Assembly (NCBI GenBank): GCA_018662005.1
Contig: JABJHA010000002.1
Coordinates: forward strand, 186,001 to 250,000
DNA length: 64,000 bases
Source of the DNA: Rhodospirillaceae bacterium
GTDB taxonomy: Bacteria; Pseudomonadota; Alphaproteobacteria; Rhodospirillales; JABHCV01
Direction: 5' to 3'
Shown here: positions 1-8,408 of the stretch, one piece after another
Layout: the number at the start of each line of letters is the position of its first letter
Position numbering within the stretch: the stretch's first letter is position 1
Notes under the pieces: generated by a model
Database searches by the model: none
Told to the model about the DNA's origin: nothing
What the model saw: the letters and a program-made list of their open reading frames with translations, nothing else
Position numbers and translations under genes: made by a program

Positions 1-699
1 TCCAAGGAGTTCGGCCAGTCGGGCCAAATCATCTGCCCCACCCCCATCGGAACCCCGAGCGCCACCACCGGCGATAATGACAGGCATTTTGGCCTCGGCA
101 AGCATGGCAGCGGCGCTGGACAATCCCGCCGGATCAAGGGTCGGTTTGGATGCCCGTGGCCCGGGCTGCCAATCCTCATCAACTTCCATGGCCACCACAT
201 CAAGCGGTATCTCTATATGTACGGGACGTGGACGAGCGCTTTCAAAGACGGTGAACGCCTTATCAATCAAACCCGGCACTTCTTCGGGCGACATAGCGGT
301 TGCCGAAAAAGCGCATAGCTGTTCGGTGACGCTGCGCTGGTCGACTATTTCATGCAAGCGGCCAAAGTTATCATCCAAATCGGCGGTTTTACGCACTGTC
401 GATATAACCAGCATGGGCACGGAATCCGAATACGCCTGACCCATGGCCGTGGCGATATTGGTGACGCCGGGTCCGGTAATAACGAAGCAGACGCCCGGAC
501 GCCCACTGATACGGGCGTATCCGTCGGCCATGAAACCGGCACCCTGCTCGTGACGCACCAACACATGTTGGATGGGACTGTTCGACAGGCCGCGGTAGAG
601 ATCCAGCGTATGAACACCGGGAATGCCAAACACAGTATCAACGCCGCGGCGCTCCAACAATCTGACCAGTGCCTCACCGCATGTTTGTTTTTGTGTCAT
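1..699 (-). CDS. TPP-dependent enzyme of the acetolactate synthase family, N-terminal part
   Basis: The gene is cut by the left window edge, so only about 233 N-terminal residues are visible, starting with MTQKQTCGEALVRLLE. The TPP-binding N-terminal domain is clear: a VFGIPG motif, then RHEQGAGFMADGYAR carrying the catalytic-type Glu, then ITGPGVTN. Acetolactate synthase, 5-guanidino-2-oxopentanoate decarboxylase (AruI-like), sulfoacetaldehyde acetyltransferase and related enzymes share this fold. The N-terminus reads more like the AruI/IlvB branch than Xsc, but the substrate cannot be set from this part. It is the last visible gene of a minus-strand catabolic operon and lies 26 bp after the flavoprotein gene. 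Confidence 0.85.
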   Translation of the reverse strand, partial: MTQKQTCGEALVRLLERRGVDTVFGIPGVHTLDLYRGLSNSPIQHVLVRHEQGAGFMADGYARISGRPGVCFVITGPGVTNIATAMGQAYSDSVPMLVISTVRKTADLDDNFGRLHEIVDQRSVTEQLCAFSATAMSPEEVPGLIDKAFTVFESARPRPVHIEIPLDVVAMEVDEDWQPGPRASKPTLDPAGLSSAAAMLAEAKMPVIIAGGGARGSDGGGADDLARLAELLG

Positions 700-725
700 G
701 ATTCATTCCAGCTTTAAGCAAAAAA

Positions 726-2705
726 TTATAAATTCAATCCCAGGGCACGGCCTTCATAGATGGCCGCGACGGCCAGCCTTGGTGACACGCAGTCGCCAAT
801 GGAATGAACCTCTAAATCACCTTCACCAAGGTCGTCAATAACTTTGCTTTCAGCGACATTGGTGGTAGCCAGAACCAGTGCATCTGCTTTGATGAATTCT
901 TCCGAACCATCGAGCAGATTTCGAACGGTGCCGCCTTCGTCTTGCCAGTCAATCAGGGCCGACTCGGTCATCCACAAAGCGCCATTCCTCTTCAATTGCT
1001 CGCGCAATGTTCCGTCTGCCGCCGTTCGCACAATCCATTTTCCGACCATAGCAGCGCCGGTGACGATGATCACCTCGTGTCCCTGCAAAGCCAGATGCAA
1101 TGCCGTACCGCCACCGCGCCAGTCGCTGGTGTCATCAACGAGCAGGACCTTTTTGCCGGGTCTTGCAGCATTTCCCATGATGTCTTCCACTGACCAGACA
1201 TTGGCTTTGTTGACACCCGGCAGCTCATCAATACCCGGAATACCGCGCTGAAAACCGGTTTCTGCTGGCAATGAACCCGTCGCGACAACCACACAATCGG
1301 CCTCGTAGCCATCGATCTCGTCTGCCTCCACATAGGTATGGTATTTGATCTGCACCTGAAGTTTCTCCAGTTGGCGTCCATACCACTGAATCAATTCGAT
1401 AATCTGTTCGCGGCGCGGCTGCATTCCGGCCAGACGGAACTGACCACCCAGTTCCCCCGATGCCTCAAGCAAGGTCACCCGGTGCCCGCGTTCTGCCGCC
1501 ACGCGTGCGCACTCAAGACCGGCAGGGCCACCGCCAACAACCAGAATGTGGCGCGGGGTATCTGCAGGTGTAAAGCGATCTCCGCCCCATTCAAATTCCC
1601 GACCTGCCGATGGATTGACCAGACAGGATATCCAGTAATCCCGGGAACGCCGCCCCCAGCACATCTGATTACACGAGATACAACCGCGAACGTCTTCATC
1701 ACGACCTTCCCTGGCCTTGTTAGCCAGATGCGGGTCGGCGATTTGTCCACGCACAAGACTGACCGTGTCGGCCTGCCCTGCGGCAATAACATAGTTGGCG
1801 TTCTCCGGGGTTCGGATATGGCTTTCGGCCTGAATGCGCGTGTGTTTAACCACCTGTTTGAGAGATTCAGCCAAAGGTACGCCAAGTTTTTCACCAAAAA
1901 AGAATGTCGGCATCAATTCGGCAAAATCGAAATAGCTGGCCGTGCCGCATGAAATATAATCGACCAGTGCCCGCTCGTCATGATAGGCAGCGATTTCCTG
2001 CAGGGCTTCGTTACTGAGGGCAATGTCTGTCTTGTGATCGGATGCCGTCGCCATACCGATGATGAAATCTTCCCCAACCCGGGCTCGAATCCTCGAGGTA
2101 ATTTCGGTCGAAAACCGCATACGATTCTCAAACGATCCGCCCCAGCGATCATCACGACGATTGTTCCATGGCAGCCAGAACTGATCAATCAGGGCGTTGT
2201 AGGCGGCGAACAATTCAACGCCATCAAACCCGGCTTCATAGGCCCGCCTCGCTGCTTCGACAAAGCTCTCGATGATTTCTTCAATTTCCGCTTCGTTCAT
2301 TTTGTGGCTGCCGTCGGCATCATGAAATGATGGCAATCCAGACGGCGACCAGTTGGGTTGAAAGGAAAGATCGTAATCACCGTGTTGGCCCACGTGATAG
2401 AGCTGGTGGATCATGACCACGCCTTCGGCCTTGCAGGCATCGGTAATTTTTCGAAAAGCAGGAATGATCGCATCGTCCCCGTGGCGAAAATTACCCCGCG
2501 TCAAAACGCCGGTGGCATGAACGGGTACAGGCTCAACGACGATCATTGCCGCCCCACCCAATGCGCGCTCAAGGTAATAACCCAAATGACGCTCTCCGGG
2601 CAGCCCCTGCGTTGCCATATTGGCTGTATGAGCACCAAAGACGATACGGTTGCGCAGAGTTTTGTGCCGTAAGTCGAGGGGCTCAAATAAGGGGAGGTGC
2701 GCCAT
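726..2705 (-). CDS. TMADH/2,4-dienoyl-CoA reductase-type FMN, Fe-S and FAD oxidoreductase
   Basis: A 660-residue flavoprotein of the old-yellow-enzyme plus Rossmann architecture (FadH, trimethylamine dehydrogenase, N-methylproline demethylase-type enzymes). Residues about 1-330 form the FMN TIM barrel. Cysteines near 342, 345, 349 and 361 (CxxCxxxC then C) fit the [4Fe-4S] site. A Rossmann motif GGGPAGLECA near 390-400 binds FAD/NAD(P). The usual OYE HGAHGY stretch is replaced by FAAYNA, so the active site differs from a normal dienoyl-CoA reductase. I chose the ATG at 2705 because AAGGA lies 8 nt upstream; a longer frame to 2765 would overlap pirin. The proline racemase-family neighbour suggests an N-methylated or cyclic amino acid substrate, which is inference. 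Confidence 0.85.
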   Translation of the reverse strand: MAHLPLFEPLDLRHKTLRNRIVFGAHTANMATQGLPGERHLGYYLERALGGAAMIVVEPVPVHATGVLTRGNFRHGDDAIIPAFRKITDACKAEGVVMIHQLYHVGQHGDYDLSFQPNWSPSGLPSFHDADGSHKMNEAEIEEIIESFVEAARRAYEAGFDGVELFAAYNALIDQFWLPWNNRRDDRWGGSFENRMRFSTEITSRIRARVGEDFIIGMATASDHKTDIALSNEALQEIAAYHDERALVDYISCGTASYFDFAELMPTFFFGEKLGVPLAESLKQVVKHTRIQAESHIRTPENANYVIAAGQADTVSLVRGQIADPHLANKAREGRDEDVRGCISCNQMCWGRRSRDYWISCLVNPSAGREFEWGGDRFTPADTPRHILVVGGGPAGLECARVAAERGHRVTLLEASGELGGQFRLAGMQPRREQIIELIQWYGRQLEKLQVQIKYHTYVEADEIDGYEADCVVVATGSLPAETGFQRGIPGIDELPGVNKANVWSVEDIMGNAARPGKKVLLVDDTSDWRGGGTALHLALQGHEVIIVTGAAMVGKWIVRTAADGTLREQLKRNGALWMTESALIDWQDEGGTVRNLLDGSEEFIKADALVLATTNVAESKVIDDLGEGDLEVHSIGDCVSPRLAVAAIYEGRALGLNL

Positions 2706-2718
2706 CAATTCCCGTCCT

Positions 2719-3546
2719 TTAAAACCGGCCATTCTGGAAATCATCAATGGCCTGGCGGATTTCATCTTTGGTGTTCATGACGAAAGGTCCATATCGGGCA
2801 ATCGGTTCACCAAACGGGCGGCCAGCCAAAAGAATAAACCGCCCACCCATGGAACTGTTGACGCTGACATGGTCTCCTTCACTTAATATCGCCAAATGGT
2901 CCGACGTCACAGGCTCTCCCGCGACGTCCACCATGCCATCAAAGACATAGATAAAAGACGTATGAGCAGCAGGCACGTCCTGTTGATAGACACCCCCACC
3001 GGGTAAGGAAACATCCACGTACAGGGGTTCAATATCGATGCCGTTGACAGGCCCTTCGACCCCGTCCACGACCCCCGCAATGATACGAATTTGCGTACCG
3101 TCTTCCCTGTTAACGGTGGGCACATCTTCAGGATCGATATCCTGATAACGCGGTTTACACATTTTTCTCGACGCCGGAAGATTAACCCACAACTGGAAGC
3201 CACTCATCTCCCCTTCGCTCTGTTCGGGCATTTCAGAATGAATGATGCCGCGCCCTGCGGTCATCCATTGAACACCGCCGGGCTTAAGCAAACCCTCCGC
3301 GCCCGTATTATCACGATGACGCATCAGCCCCTTGATCATATAAGTGACGGTCTCGAAACCGCGATGAGGATGATCGGGGAAACCGGCGATGTAATCGTCA
3401 GGGTTTTCAGTGCCAAAATTATCGAGAAGAAGAAACGGGTCGAGTTCTTCAAGCATTTGGGATCCGATTGACCGCCTGAGGGTAACTCCTGCTCCGTCGG
3501 ATGTCAGCTGGGACTTAAGAACGTTGGTAACAGTGCGTTGGCTCAT
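2719..3546 (-). CDS. Pirin family protein (cupin bicupin)
   Basis: About 275 residues with the pirin N-terminal signature: FLLLDNFG, then FPDHPHRGFETVTYMIKG, where the His residues normally bind the metal, then GGVQWMTAGRGIIHSEMP. The C-terminal cupin (PF05726-like) follows, ending in a GRPFGEPI motif typical of pirins. Bacterial pirins are metal-binding proteins, some with quercetinase activity and some modulating dehydrogenases. The role here is unknown. The start is the ATG at 3546, preceded by GGAGG at 7 nt; a GTG 15 nt further upstream lacks support. It is in the same operon as its neighbours, with a 13-bp gap to the flavoprotein gene. Confidence 0.9.
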   Translation of the reverse strand: MSQRTVTNVLKSQLTSDGAGVTLRRSIGSQMLEELDPFLLLDNFGTENPDDYIAGFPDHPHRGFETVTYMIKGLMRHRDNTGAEGLLKPGGVQWMTAGRGIIHSEMPEQSEGEMSGFQLWVNLPASRKMCKPRYQDIDPEDVPTVNREDGTQIRIIAGVVDGVEGPVNGIDIEPLYVDVSLPGGGVYQQDVPAAHTSFIYVFDGMVDVAGEPVTSDHLAILSEGDHVSVNSSMGGRFILLAGRPFGEPIARYGPFVMNTKDEIRQAIDDFQNGRF

Positions 3547-3576
3547 CGCGTTAACCTCCACAAAAAAGCAATGCCT

Positions 3577-4482
3577 TTATGCCTCGGCAAGAAGGGCCTG
3601 AATGTCTGACCTGGCAGACATTAGAACGACGCGCAGATTATCCACATCGGACTCCGGCAGGGGTTTAAGCGGCGGCCGCACCGTGCCTGCGGGAAGGTCA
3701 AAGAGTTGACAAGCGAACTTGGTGCATTGAATAAGCTGCCCGCCGCCTTCAAGAACGCTGGTTAATTCCGGCAGTGCCGCCATGATCCGCCGGGCCTTGA
3801 CAAAATCATGCTGCTTCACGCAAGCGTCATACAAGGCAACGACTTCTTCGGCGAAGAAGTTGCCCATGGGCGTGACCCAACTGGTCGCCCCCCAGACGAA
3901 GAATTCCAGAGCCTGATCTTCGGCCCCACAGCTCAGCTCAATACCGGGATAATGATTGGCCAGCAAATGAAGGCGATTGATATCGCCACTGGCTTCCTTG
4001 ATCGCCTTGATGTTGGGACTTTTTGAAACAAGATCAAGATAGTCCTCGCCCATGCTGACCCCGGTGCGGCCCGGATAATTATAAAGCATGATCGGCAGGC
4101 CTGTTGTCTTGTCGATGGCCAGACAATGGGCGGCGTTTTCCTGTTCCGTGGGTAACGAATAATAGGGTGCGGCAACAAGCAGGCCGTCGGCGCCTGCGTC
4201 ACGGGCAGCTTCTGCATAACCACAAGCGACCGCGGTACTAATGTCATTGACCCCGCAAATAAACTGCGCCCGCCCGCTGATAACGTCACTGGCAAACTGG
4301 AACTGGCGAACCCGCTCTTCGGGCGACAGTGCATAAAACTCACCGGTGGTGCCACCAACGATAATGCCATACACACCCTTGTCGAGCATGTATTCGATGA
4401 CCGTGGCAAAGCCGTCTTCATCAATGGAGTGATCGTCATGAAGCGGCGTGATCACCGGTGGTATAATGCCCTCGAATTTCAT
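3577..4482 (-). CDS. DapA/NAL-family lyase or deaminase
   Basis: A 301-residue (beta/alpha)8 Schiff-base enzyme of the dihydrodipicolinate synthase/N-acetylneuraminate lyase family. Visible landmarks are the GGTTGEFYALS oxo-acid-binding loop, YNYPGRTG with the catalytic Tyr, and IKAIKEASGD with the Schiff-base Lys. A role in lysine synthesis is unlikely given the operon. The adjacent proline racemase-family gene recalls hydroxyproline catabolism, where a DapA-family enzyme (pyrroline-4-hydroxy-2-carboxylate deaminase) acts after the epimerase. That assignment is inferred from context. An AGAGGA Shine-Dalgarno precedes the ATG, and the gene starts 3 bp after the upstream stop, suggesting translational coupling. 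Confidence 0.88.
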   Translation of the reverse strand: MKFEGIIPPVITPLHDDHSIDEDGFATVIEYMLDKGVYGIIVGGTTGEFYALSPEERVRQFQFASDVISGRAQFICGVNDISTAVACGYAEAARDAGADGLLVAAPYYSLPTEQENAAHCLAIDKTTGLPIMLYNYPGRTGVSMGEDYLDLVSKSPNIKAIKEASGDINRLHLLANHYPGIELSCGAEDQALEFFVWGATSWVTPMGNFFAEEVVALYDACVKQHDFVKARRIMAALPELTSVLEGGGQLIQCTKFACQLFDLPAGTVRPPLKPLPESDVDNLRVVLMSARSDIQALLAEA

Positions 4483-4485
4483 TGA

Positions 4486-5529
4486 TTAATCCTCTAGTTC
4501 CGCAAGTGCCGGTCCCCAAGTGTCGGACAGGGAGAAACCTTCGGGGAACGGGTCCGTCGGATCAAGCCCTATCTGCTGAAATCCGTATATCCATGCCCGT
4601 CCGGTAACCCGGGGAAGAACAACAACCTTCTCGCCCAGCGTGTCGGTGCCAAGAAGGCTGACCTCAAATTCACTGCCGATAATCGAGATTGTCTTTGTTT
4701 GATCGCCCACCGTGACCTCGCCGCGCGCGAACTGGGTCGCCAGATTTGCCGAACTGCCCGTCCCGCAGGGCGAGCGATCGACGCGACCCGGGGACATGGT
4801 CGTACAGGTACGGACGAAATCCGGCTGACCGCGATCACGAAACATAACGTAGGCGATGCCATTGATTTCAGGTGTCGTTGGATGGACCACAGGATAATCC
4901 CGGTTGCAGGCGGCTTTCAATATCATCCCGGCTTCAACCAGCTCTCGTGCATTGTCAGGGGTGATGGTCAGGCCCAACTGCTGGACATCGACGATGGCGT
5001 AGAAGACACCGCCAAAAGCCAGATCAACACTGACCTCGCCCCATTCTTCGGTGCCGATGACCTGATCAAGACTTTCCACAAATGACGGCACCATATTGAG
5101 CGAGACCTGCTGAGCGCGGCCATCCTGGCAACGAGCCGTTGCCCGAACCAGCCCTGCGGCCGTATCCAGAGTGATGATGGTTTCAGGTTCTACCATCTCA
5201 ATGGTGCCGGTTTCCAAAAGGGCCGTAACCACACAGATGGAATTACTGCCGGACATAGCATGGGCCTGATCGGGTTGCAGGACGATAAACCCGGCATCGG
5301 CGTCCGGATGTGTCGGTGGAGTCAGAATGTTGACCGATGCCTGAACGCAACCGCGGGGTTCAAAAATCAGAAACTTGCGAAGTTCCGTACCCGGCCCCGG
5401 TGCATTCAGATAGGCCAACTTGGCCGCCATGGTGTCGCCGGGAATATCGATAATCCCGGACGTTACGACCTTGCCGACCTCGCCTTCGCAATGAACATCA
5501 ACAAGCTGTACGGTTTTCTTCCAGCGCAA
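4486..5529 (-). CDS. Proline racemase/hydroxyproline epimerase-family protein, Ser/Cys type
   Basis: A 347-residue member of the proline racemase superfamily (PF05544), running from DVHCEGEVGKVV to a C-terminal GRAWIYGFQQIG. Proline racemase and most 4-hydroxyproline 2-epimerases use two catalytic cysteines. Here the first motif is MSGSNSICV, with Ser at the catalytic position, while the second, DRSPCGTGSSA, keeps its Cys. Ser/Cys members are reported to act as hydroxyproline epimerases and/or trans-3-hydroxyproline dehydratases, so both are possible. The start is TTG, 8 nt after a strong GGGAGG. The DapA-family gene immediately downstream supports a cyclic imino-acid pathway. Confidence 0.87.
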   Translation of the reverse strand: MRWKKTVQLVDVHCEGEVGKVVTSGIIDIPGDTMAAKLAYLNAPGPGTELRKFLIFEPRGCVQASVNILTPPTHPDADAGFIVLQPDQAHAMSGSNSICVVTALLETGTIEMVEPETIITLDTAAGLVRATARCQDGRAQQVSLNMVPSFVESLDQVIGTEEWGEVSVDLAFGGVFYAIVDVQQLGLTITPDNARELVEAGMILKAACNRDYPVVHPTTPEINGIAYVMFRDRGQPDFVRTCTTMSPGRVDRSPCGTGSSANLATQFARGEVTVGDQTKTISIIGSEFEVSLLGTDTLGEKVVVLPRVTGRAWIYGFQQIGLDPTDPFPEGFSLSDTWGPALAELED

Positions 5530-5544
5530 TGATCCAGCCTCCCT

Positions 5545-6279
5545 TTAGATCAACAAGGTAATACCCGAAAGCAGGATCAAGCCAATGATAATTCGTTTAA
5601 ACAGGTTATCGTTCAGATGCGGGTAAAATTTCACGCCAAACCAGGAACCGATGATAACGGCGGGTACACACCACAAAAAATCAACAAGGGTGCGTTGGGT
5701 GATCATGCCGCTGGCGGCGAACGTGGCGACCCCCAAGCCATGCATGACAATCACAAAAGGCTGGTAGGTTCCGCGTTGCAAATCTTTTGGCCAACCCCTG
5801 ATGCCGACAAACAAGGTTGGCAACAATCCGGACAACCCGGCAAAGCCACCCATGAAACCGCCACTTAAACCGACAAGGCCATCAACCGGGCGGCCGCCGG
5901 CCTCACCAACCGATGTATGTGGACGGAACAGCATCCAGATACCATAGGCGACCAGAAATGCACCGACGACGATGCGAAAAATATCCGGCCCCATATAATT
6001 TAAAGCCCAGGTGCCGATGGGAACGCCAAAGACCCCACAAACCACAAACGGCCACAGCCTCGAGAAATCCAGAGTTTTGCGCAATTTGTAAAGCGGCGTC
6101 ATATGCATCATAAACCCGCAGGCAACAACAAGGGGGATGGCCGCCACCGGTTCCATAATATGTAACCAGACCGCATTGAGGATCAGGGCGTCGGCAAAGC
6201 CAACAGCGCCAATGACAAACGCCGCGGCAAAGGCTCCCGCGATCAGCACCGGCAAATAAAGGGTCGGGTCGAGGGCCAT
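5545..6279 (-). CDS. TauE/SafE-family anion (sulfite) exporter
   Basis: A 244-residue polytopic membrane protein with about eight hydrophobic segments and the two glycine-rich repeats of the TauE/SafE (PF01925) family: AFVIGAVGFADALIL near the N-terminus, and GLSGGFMGGFAGLSG in the middle. These proteins export sulfite, sulfoacetate or other organic anions. Its ATG overlaps the TAA of the upstream PLP-enzyme gene by one base, so the two are translationally coupled. The pair resembles the CuyA/CuyZ arrangement, in which a cysteate sulfo-lyase releases sulfite and a TauE-type protein exports it. That specific role is inferred. Confidence 0.85.
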   Translation of the reverse strand: MALDPTLYLPVLIAGAFAAAFVIGAVGFADALILNAVWLHIMEPVAAIPLVVACGFMMHMTPLYKLRKTLDFSRLWPFVVCGVFGVPIGTWALNYMGPDIFRIVVGAFLVAYGIWMLFRPHTSVGEAGGRPVDGLVGLSGGFMGGFAGLSGLLPTLFVGIRGWPKDLQRGTYQPFVIVMHGLGVATFAASGMITQRTLVDFLWCVPAVIIGSWFGVKFYPHLNDNLFKRIIIGLILLSGITLLI

Positions 6280-7319
6280 TATATATTATCGCTCAATAAT
6301 GGCTCCAGATCGGCTTCGTAACCAAACACCGCAGGTTGGCCGCCCGTATGGATAAACAACAGCTTCTGCCCAGGCTCAGCTTGACGGGCGCGGCTCAGAA
6401 ATCCGGCCATGGTGCGCCCGGTATAAACCGGGTCAAGGATGATGCCTTCACAATGGGCCGTCAGTTTGATGGCTTCGAGAACGGCGTCATTCATCTTGCC
6501 ATATCCGGGAGCCAGGACATCATCATTGATATCGATGTCATGATCGGAAACCGGATTTTCAATACCTAACAATTCAGCAATTTTCTGACACAGGCCGACA
6601 ATACGTAGGCGTTGTAATTCTTCAGACCTGCGAACGCAGATGCCTTTAACGGCGACGGAGCAGCCAAGGGCACGCAGGCCAAAAAGCAATCCCGCATGGG
6701 TCGCCCCGCTACCAGAGGCAACGATGATTTCATCGAACATGGCGCCTGTCTTGTCAAATTGTTCGACCAGTTCCCGTGCCGCGTCAACATAGCCCAAAGA
6801 TCCCAATGGCGGGTGCCCCGCCCCCAGATGAATAACGTAAGGCTTTTTACCTTGCGCCCTTAAATCCTCGGCAATGTCTTCAAGGTTTTGATCAGCGCCT
6901 TCTTCATTTTCTCCTTCCGGGAAACTGTACAAGGTCGCCCCCAGAATCCTGTTGAGCAGCACATTTCCCGAGTGTCGATAAAGGGGTGACGGATTGGCGA
7001 CACGTTCTTCGAGCTGGATGTGGCATTCCATGCCAACTTTGCGGGCCGCAGCTGCGGCCATGCGAACAAAGTTTGACTGAACCGCGCCGGTAATCAGGAT
7101 GCAGTCGGCTCCTTGGGCTGCCGCCGCGCCAATATAAAACTCCATCTGGCGCGCCTTGTTGCCGCCCATGCCCAGGCCCGTACAGTCATCACGTTTGATG
7201 AACAGACCCGGACCAGCAAGGGCCGTCGTCAAATTGGGCATTTCCTCCAGCGGTGTCGGTGTGTGGCTCAACAACACACGCGGAATGTCAGCCAGCACGC
7301 CAAGGGCTGAAGACGTCAC
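6279..7319 (-). CDS. D-cysteine desulfhydrase/cysteate lyase/ACC deaminase-family PLP enzyme
   Basis: About 346 residues of the fold-type II PLP family of DcyD, L-cysteate sulfo-lyase (CuyA) and ACC deaminase. The PLP lysine is in KRDDCTGLGMGGNKARQ, the phosphate loop in VASGSGATHAGLL, and the C-terminal site in LFIHTGGQPAVFGY. The serine-containing loop reads AVQSNFVRMAAAA; the residue after QSN is Phe where DcyD has His and ACC deaminase has Gln, so specificity is uncertain. I placed the start at GTG 7319, 16 bp after the upstream stop; an ATG at 7373 is possible but overlaps the TRAP fragment. Coupling to a TauE exporter favours a sulfite-releasing reaction such as cysteate cleavage (inference). 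Confidence 0.8.
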   Translation of the reverse strand: MTSSALGVLADIPRVLLSHTPTPLEEMPNLTTALAGPGLFIKRDDCTGLGMGGNKARQMEFYIGAAAAQGADCILITGAVQSNFVRMAAAAARKVGMECHIQLEERVANPSPLYRHSGNVLLNRILGATLYSFPEGENEEGADQNLEDIAEDLRAQGKKPYVIHLGAGHPPLGSLGYVDAARELVEQFDKTGAMFDEIIVASGSGATHAGLLFGLRALGCSVAVKGICVRRSEELQRLRIVGLCQKIAELLGIENPVSDHDIDINDDVLAPGYGKMNDAVLEAIKLTAHCEGIILDPVYTGRTMAGFLSRARQAEPGQKLLFIHTGGQPAVFGYEADLEPLLSDNI

Positions 7320-7335
7320 TTTCCAAAAACCTTTC

Positions 7336-8043
7336 TTATGCCTCGGTTTTACGCCGCCGCTGGCTGATGACAATGAAGCCTAACAGGATAAGAGCCGGTA
7401 TGTAGAACAGTTCTTTAGGCATACGATCCGCTTTTTTCTGAATCGTAGACATGATCACCGGGGCGTCGCCGTAATAATCGAACAGGCTGCCGATACTTTG
7501 GAAAAACGGCGTTCCCTGCATTGGCTCCTCGATTTTAGTCAAGCCGTCTTCAACGGTTACTGACAGTCCAGCGGACCGCAAACGTTCCGCGGCTTCTAAC
7601 GGCCGCCCCAGGGGAACCATCAATGTCGTCGTTGTCTGTTCGCCGGTATCATAGTCGGGCCCGGTAACAACAACGGTCATCATTCCGTTTTCCGGAACAT
7701 CGTTGACGAATTCGTACACCTTACTTGGATTTACGGGAATAAAAGGCGATACGATCTGATCCAGCCAAAATCCGGGCCGGAACAGGGTAAAGGCAACCAG
7801 CAACAAGGCGACGGTTTCCCATATCTTGTTTCGAACAAGGAAAAATCCCTGCGTTGCCGCTGCGAACAGCATCATGGCTATGACCGCAATGACGAATACG
7901 AACACCGCCTTGATCGGCCCGACATTAATCAGCAGCAATTCGGTATTGAAGACAAACAGGAATGGCAGCAAGGCCGTACGAATGTCGTACATGAAACCCT
8001 GAATACCGGTCTTGATCGGATCGCCGCCGGAAATTGCGGCAGC
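7336..8043 (-). pseudogene. TRAP transporter fused permease, C-terminal fragment
   Basis: The open frame runs from a stop at 8044-8046. It begins mid-protein with AAAISGGDPIKTGIQGFMYD, followed by LPFLFVFNTELLLINV, which is characteristic of the last part of fused 4TM/12TM TRAP permeases. A DUF3394-like C-terminal domain with a terminal membrane helix follows. Intact members are some 800 residues or more; only about 235 remain. The 5' part is missing, with the break about 10 bp from a short repeat at 8054-8083. An internal ATG at 7992 could start a 218-residue product, but it would lack the transport core. Confidence 0.8.
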
Positions 8044-8053
8044 TCAGCCTGAT

Positions 8054-8083
8054 TTCCCTGATAAACAGGGAAAATATAGGGAA
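8054..8083 (+). repeat. Breakpoint repeat, copy 1
   Basis: It starts with a perfect 7-bp inverted repeat (TTCCCTG-ataaa-CAGGGAA) and continues with a second AGGGAA. The same 30 nt occur at 19492-19521 with two mismatches, and a diverged version lies at 9990-10023. This copy lies exactly between the truncated TRAP permease and the truncated tdh gene, so it marks a deletion or insertion scar. Confidence 0.75.
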
Positions 8084-8101
8084 TTTTTATACTTTTGGCC
8101 C

Positions 8102-8395
8102 CTAAATTGCTCCCTGACCTTCCCCCGACGCCCGTTGTCCAACCTGATACTTTTTAGCCGCAGCACCTGTCTCAACAATCTCGCCAAAGAATTCATGACC
8201 AACCACCATCGGCACAGGAATTGTCGCCTGTGCCCACGCATCCCAGTTATAAATATGCAGGTCAGTACCACAAATTGCCGTTTTTTTGACACGGATCAAA
8301 ACATCATTTGGCCCAGGTTCGGGTAGAGGCACTTGCTCCACCCATATGCCCGGTTCAGATTTTGCTTTAACCAAGGCCTTCATTAAGTTTGGCAT
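8102..8395 (-). pseudogene. tdh: L-threonine 3-dehydrogenase, N-terminal fragment
   Basis: The first about 90 residues match the zinc alcohol dehydrogenase-like Tdh family closely: a [14 protein letters not shown] start, [15 protein letters not shown] with the catalytic Zn Cys, [13 protein letters not shown], and [10 protein letters not shown] where Tdh normally has VGDRVSGEGHITCG. The reading frame then ends after GAI at a TAA. Full-length Tdh is about 340 residues, so the cofactor-binding domain is lost and the product is almost certainly inactive. It would follow kbl in the usual kbl-tdh operon, and an AGGA site precedes the ATG. Confidence 0.88.
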
Positions 8396-8408
8396 TTGGG
8401 TATCCTAT

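Noticed and set aside
1-699. Sulfoacetaldehyde acetyltransferase (Xsc) for the TPP gene, given the TauE and cysteate-lyase neighbours
   Set aside because: The N-terminus lacks the Xsc-like pattern I know and looks like the AruI/IlvB branch, so only the TPP family is called.
2705-2765. Longer N-terminus for the TMADH-type flavoprotein
   Set aside because: It overlaps the pirin gene by 47 bp and lacks a ribosome binding site, while the ATG at 2705 has AAGGA at 8 nt and begins at the conserved MAHLPLFEPL.
8012-8326. Plus-strand open frame across the scar containing KQGKYREF
   Set aside because: It reads through the repeat and opposite to tdh, has no domain, and its similarity to a frame near 19500 comes from the DNA repeat itself.
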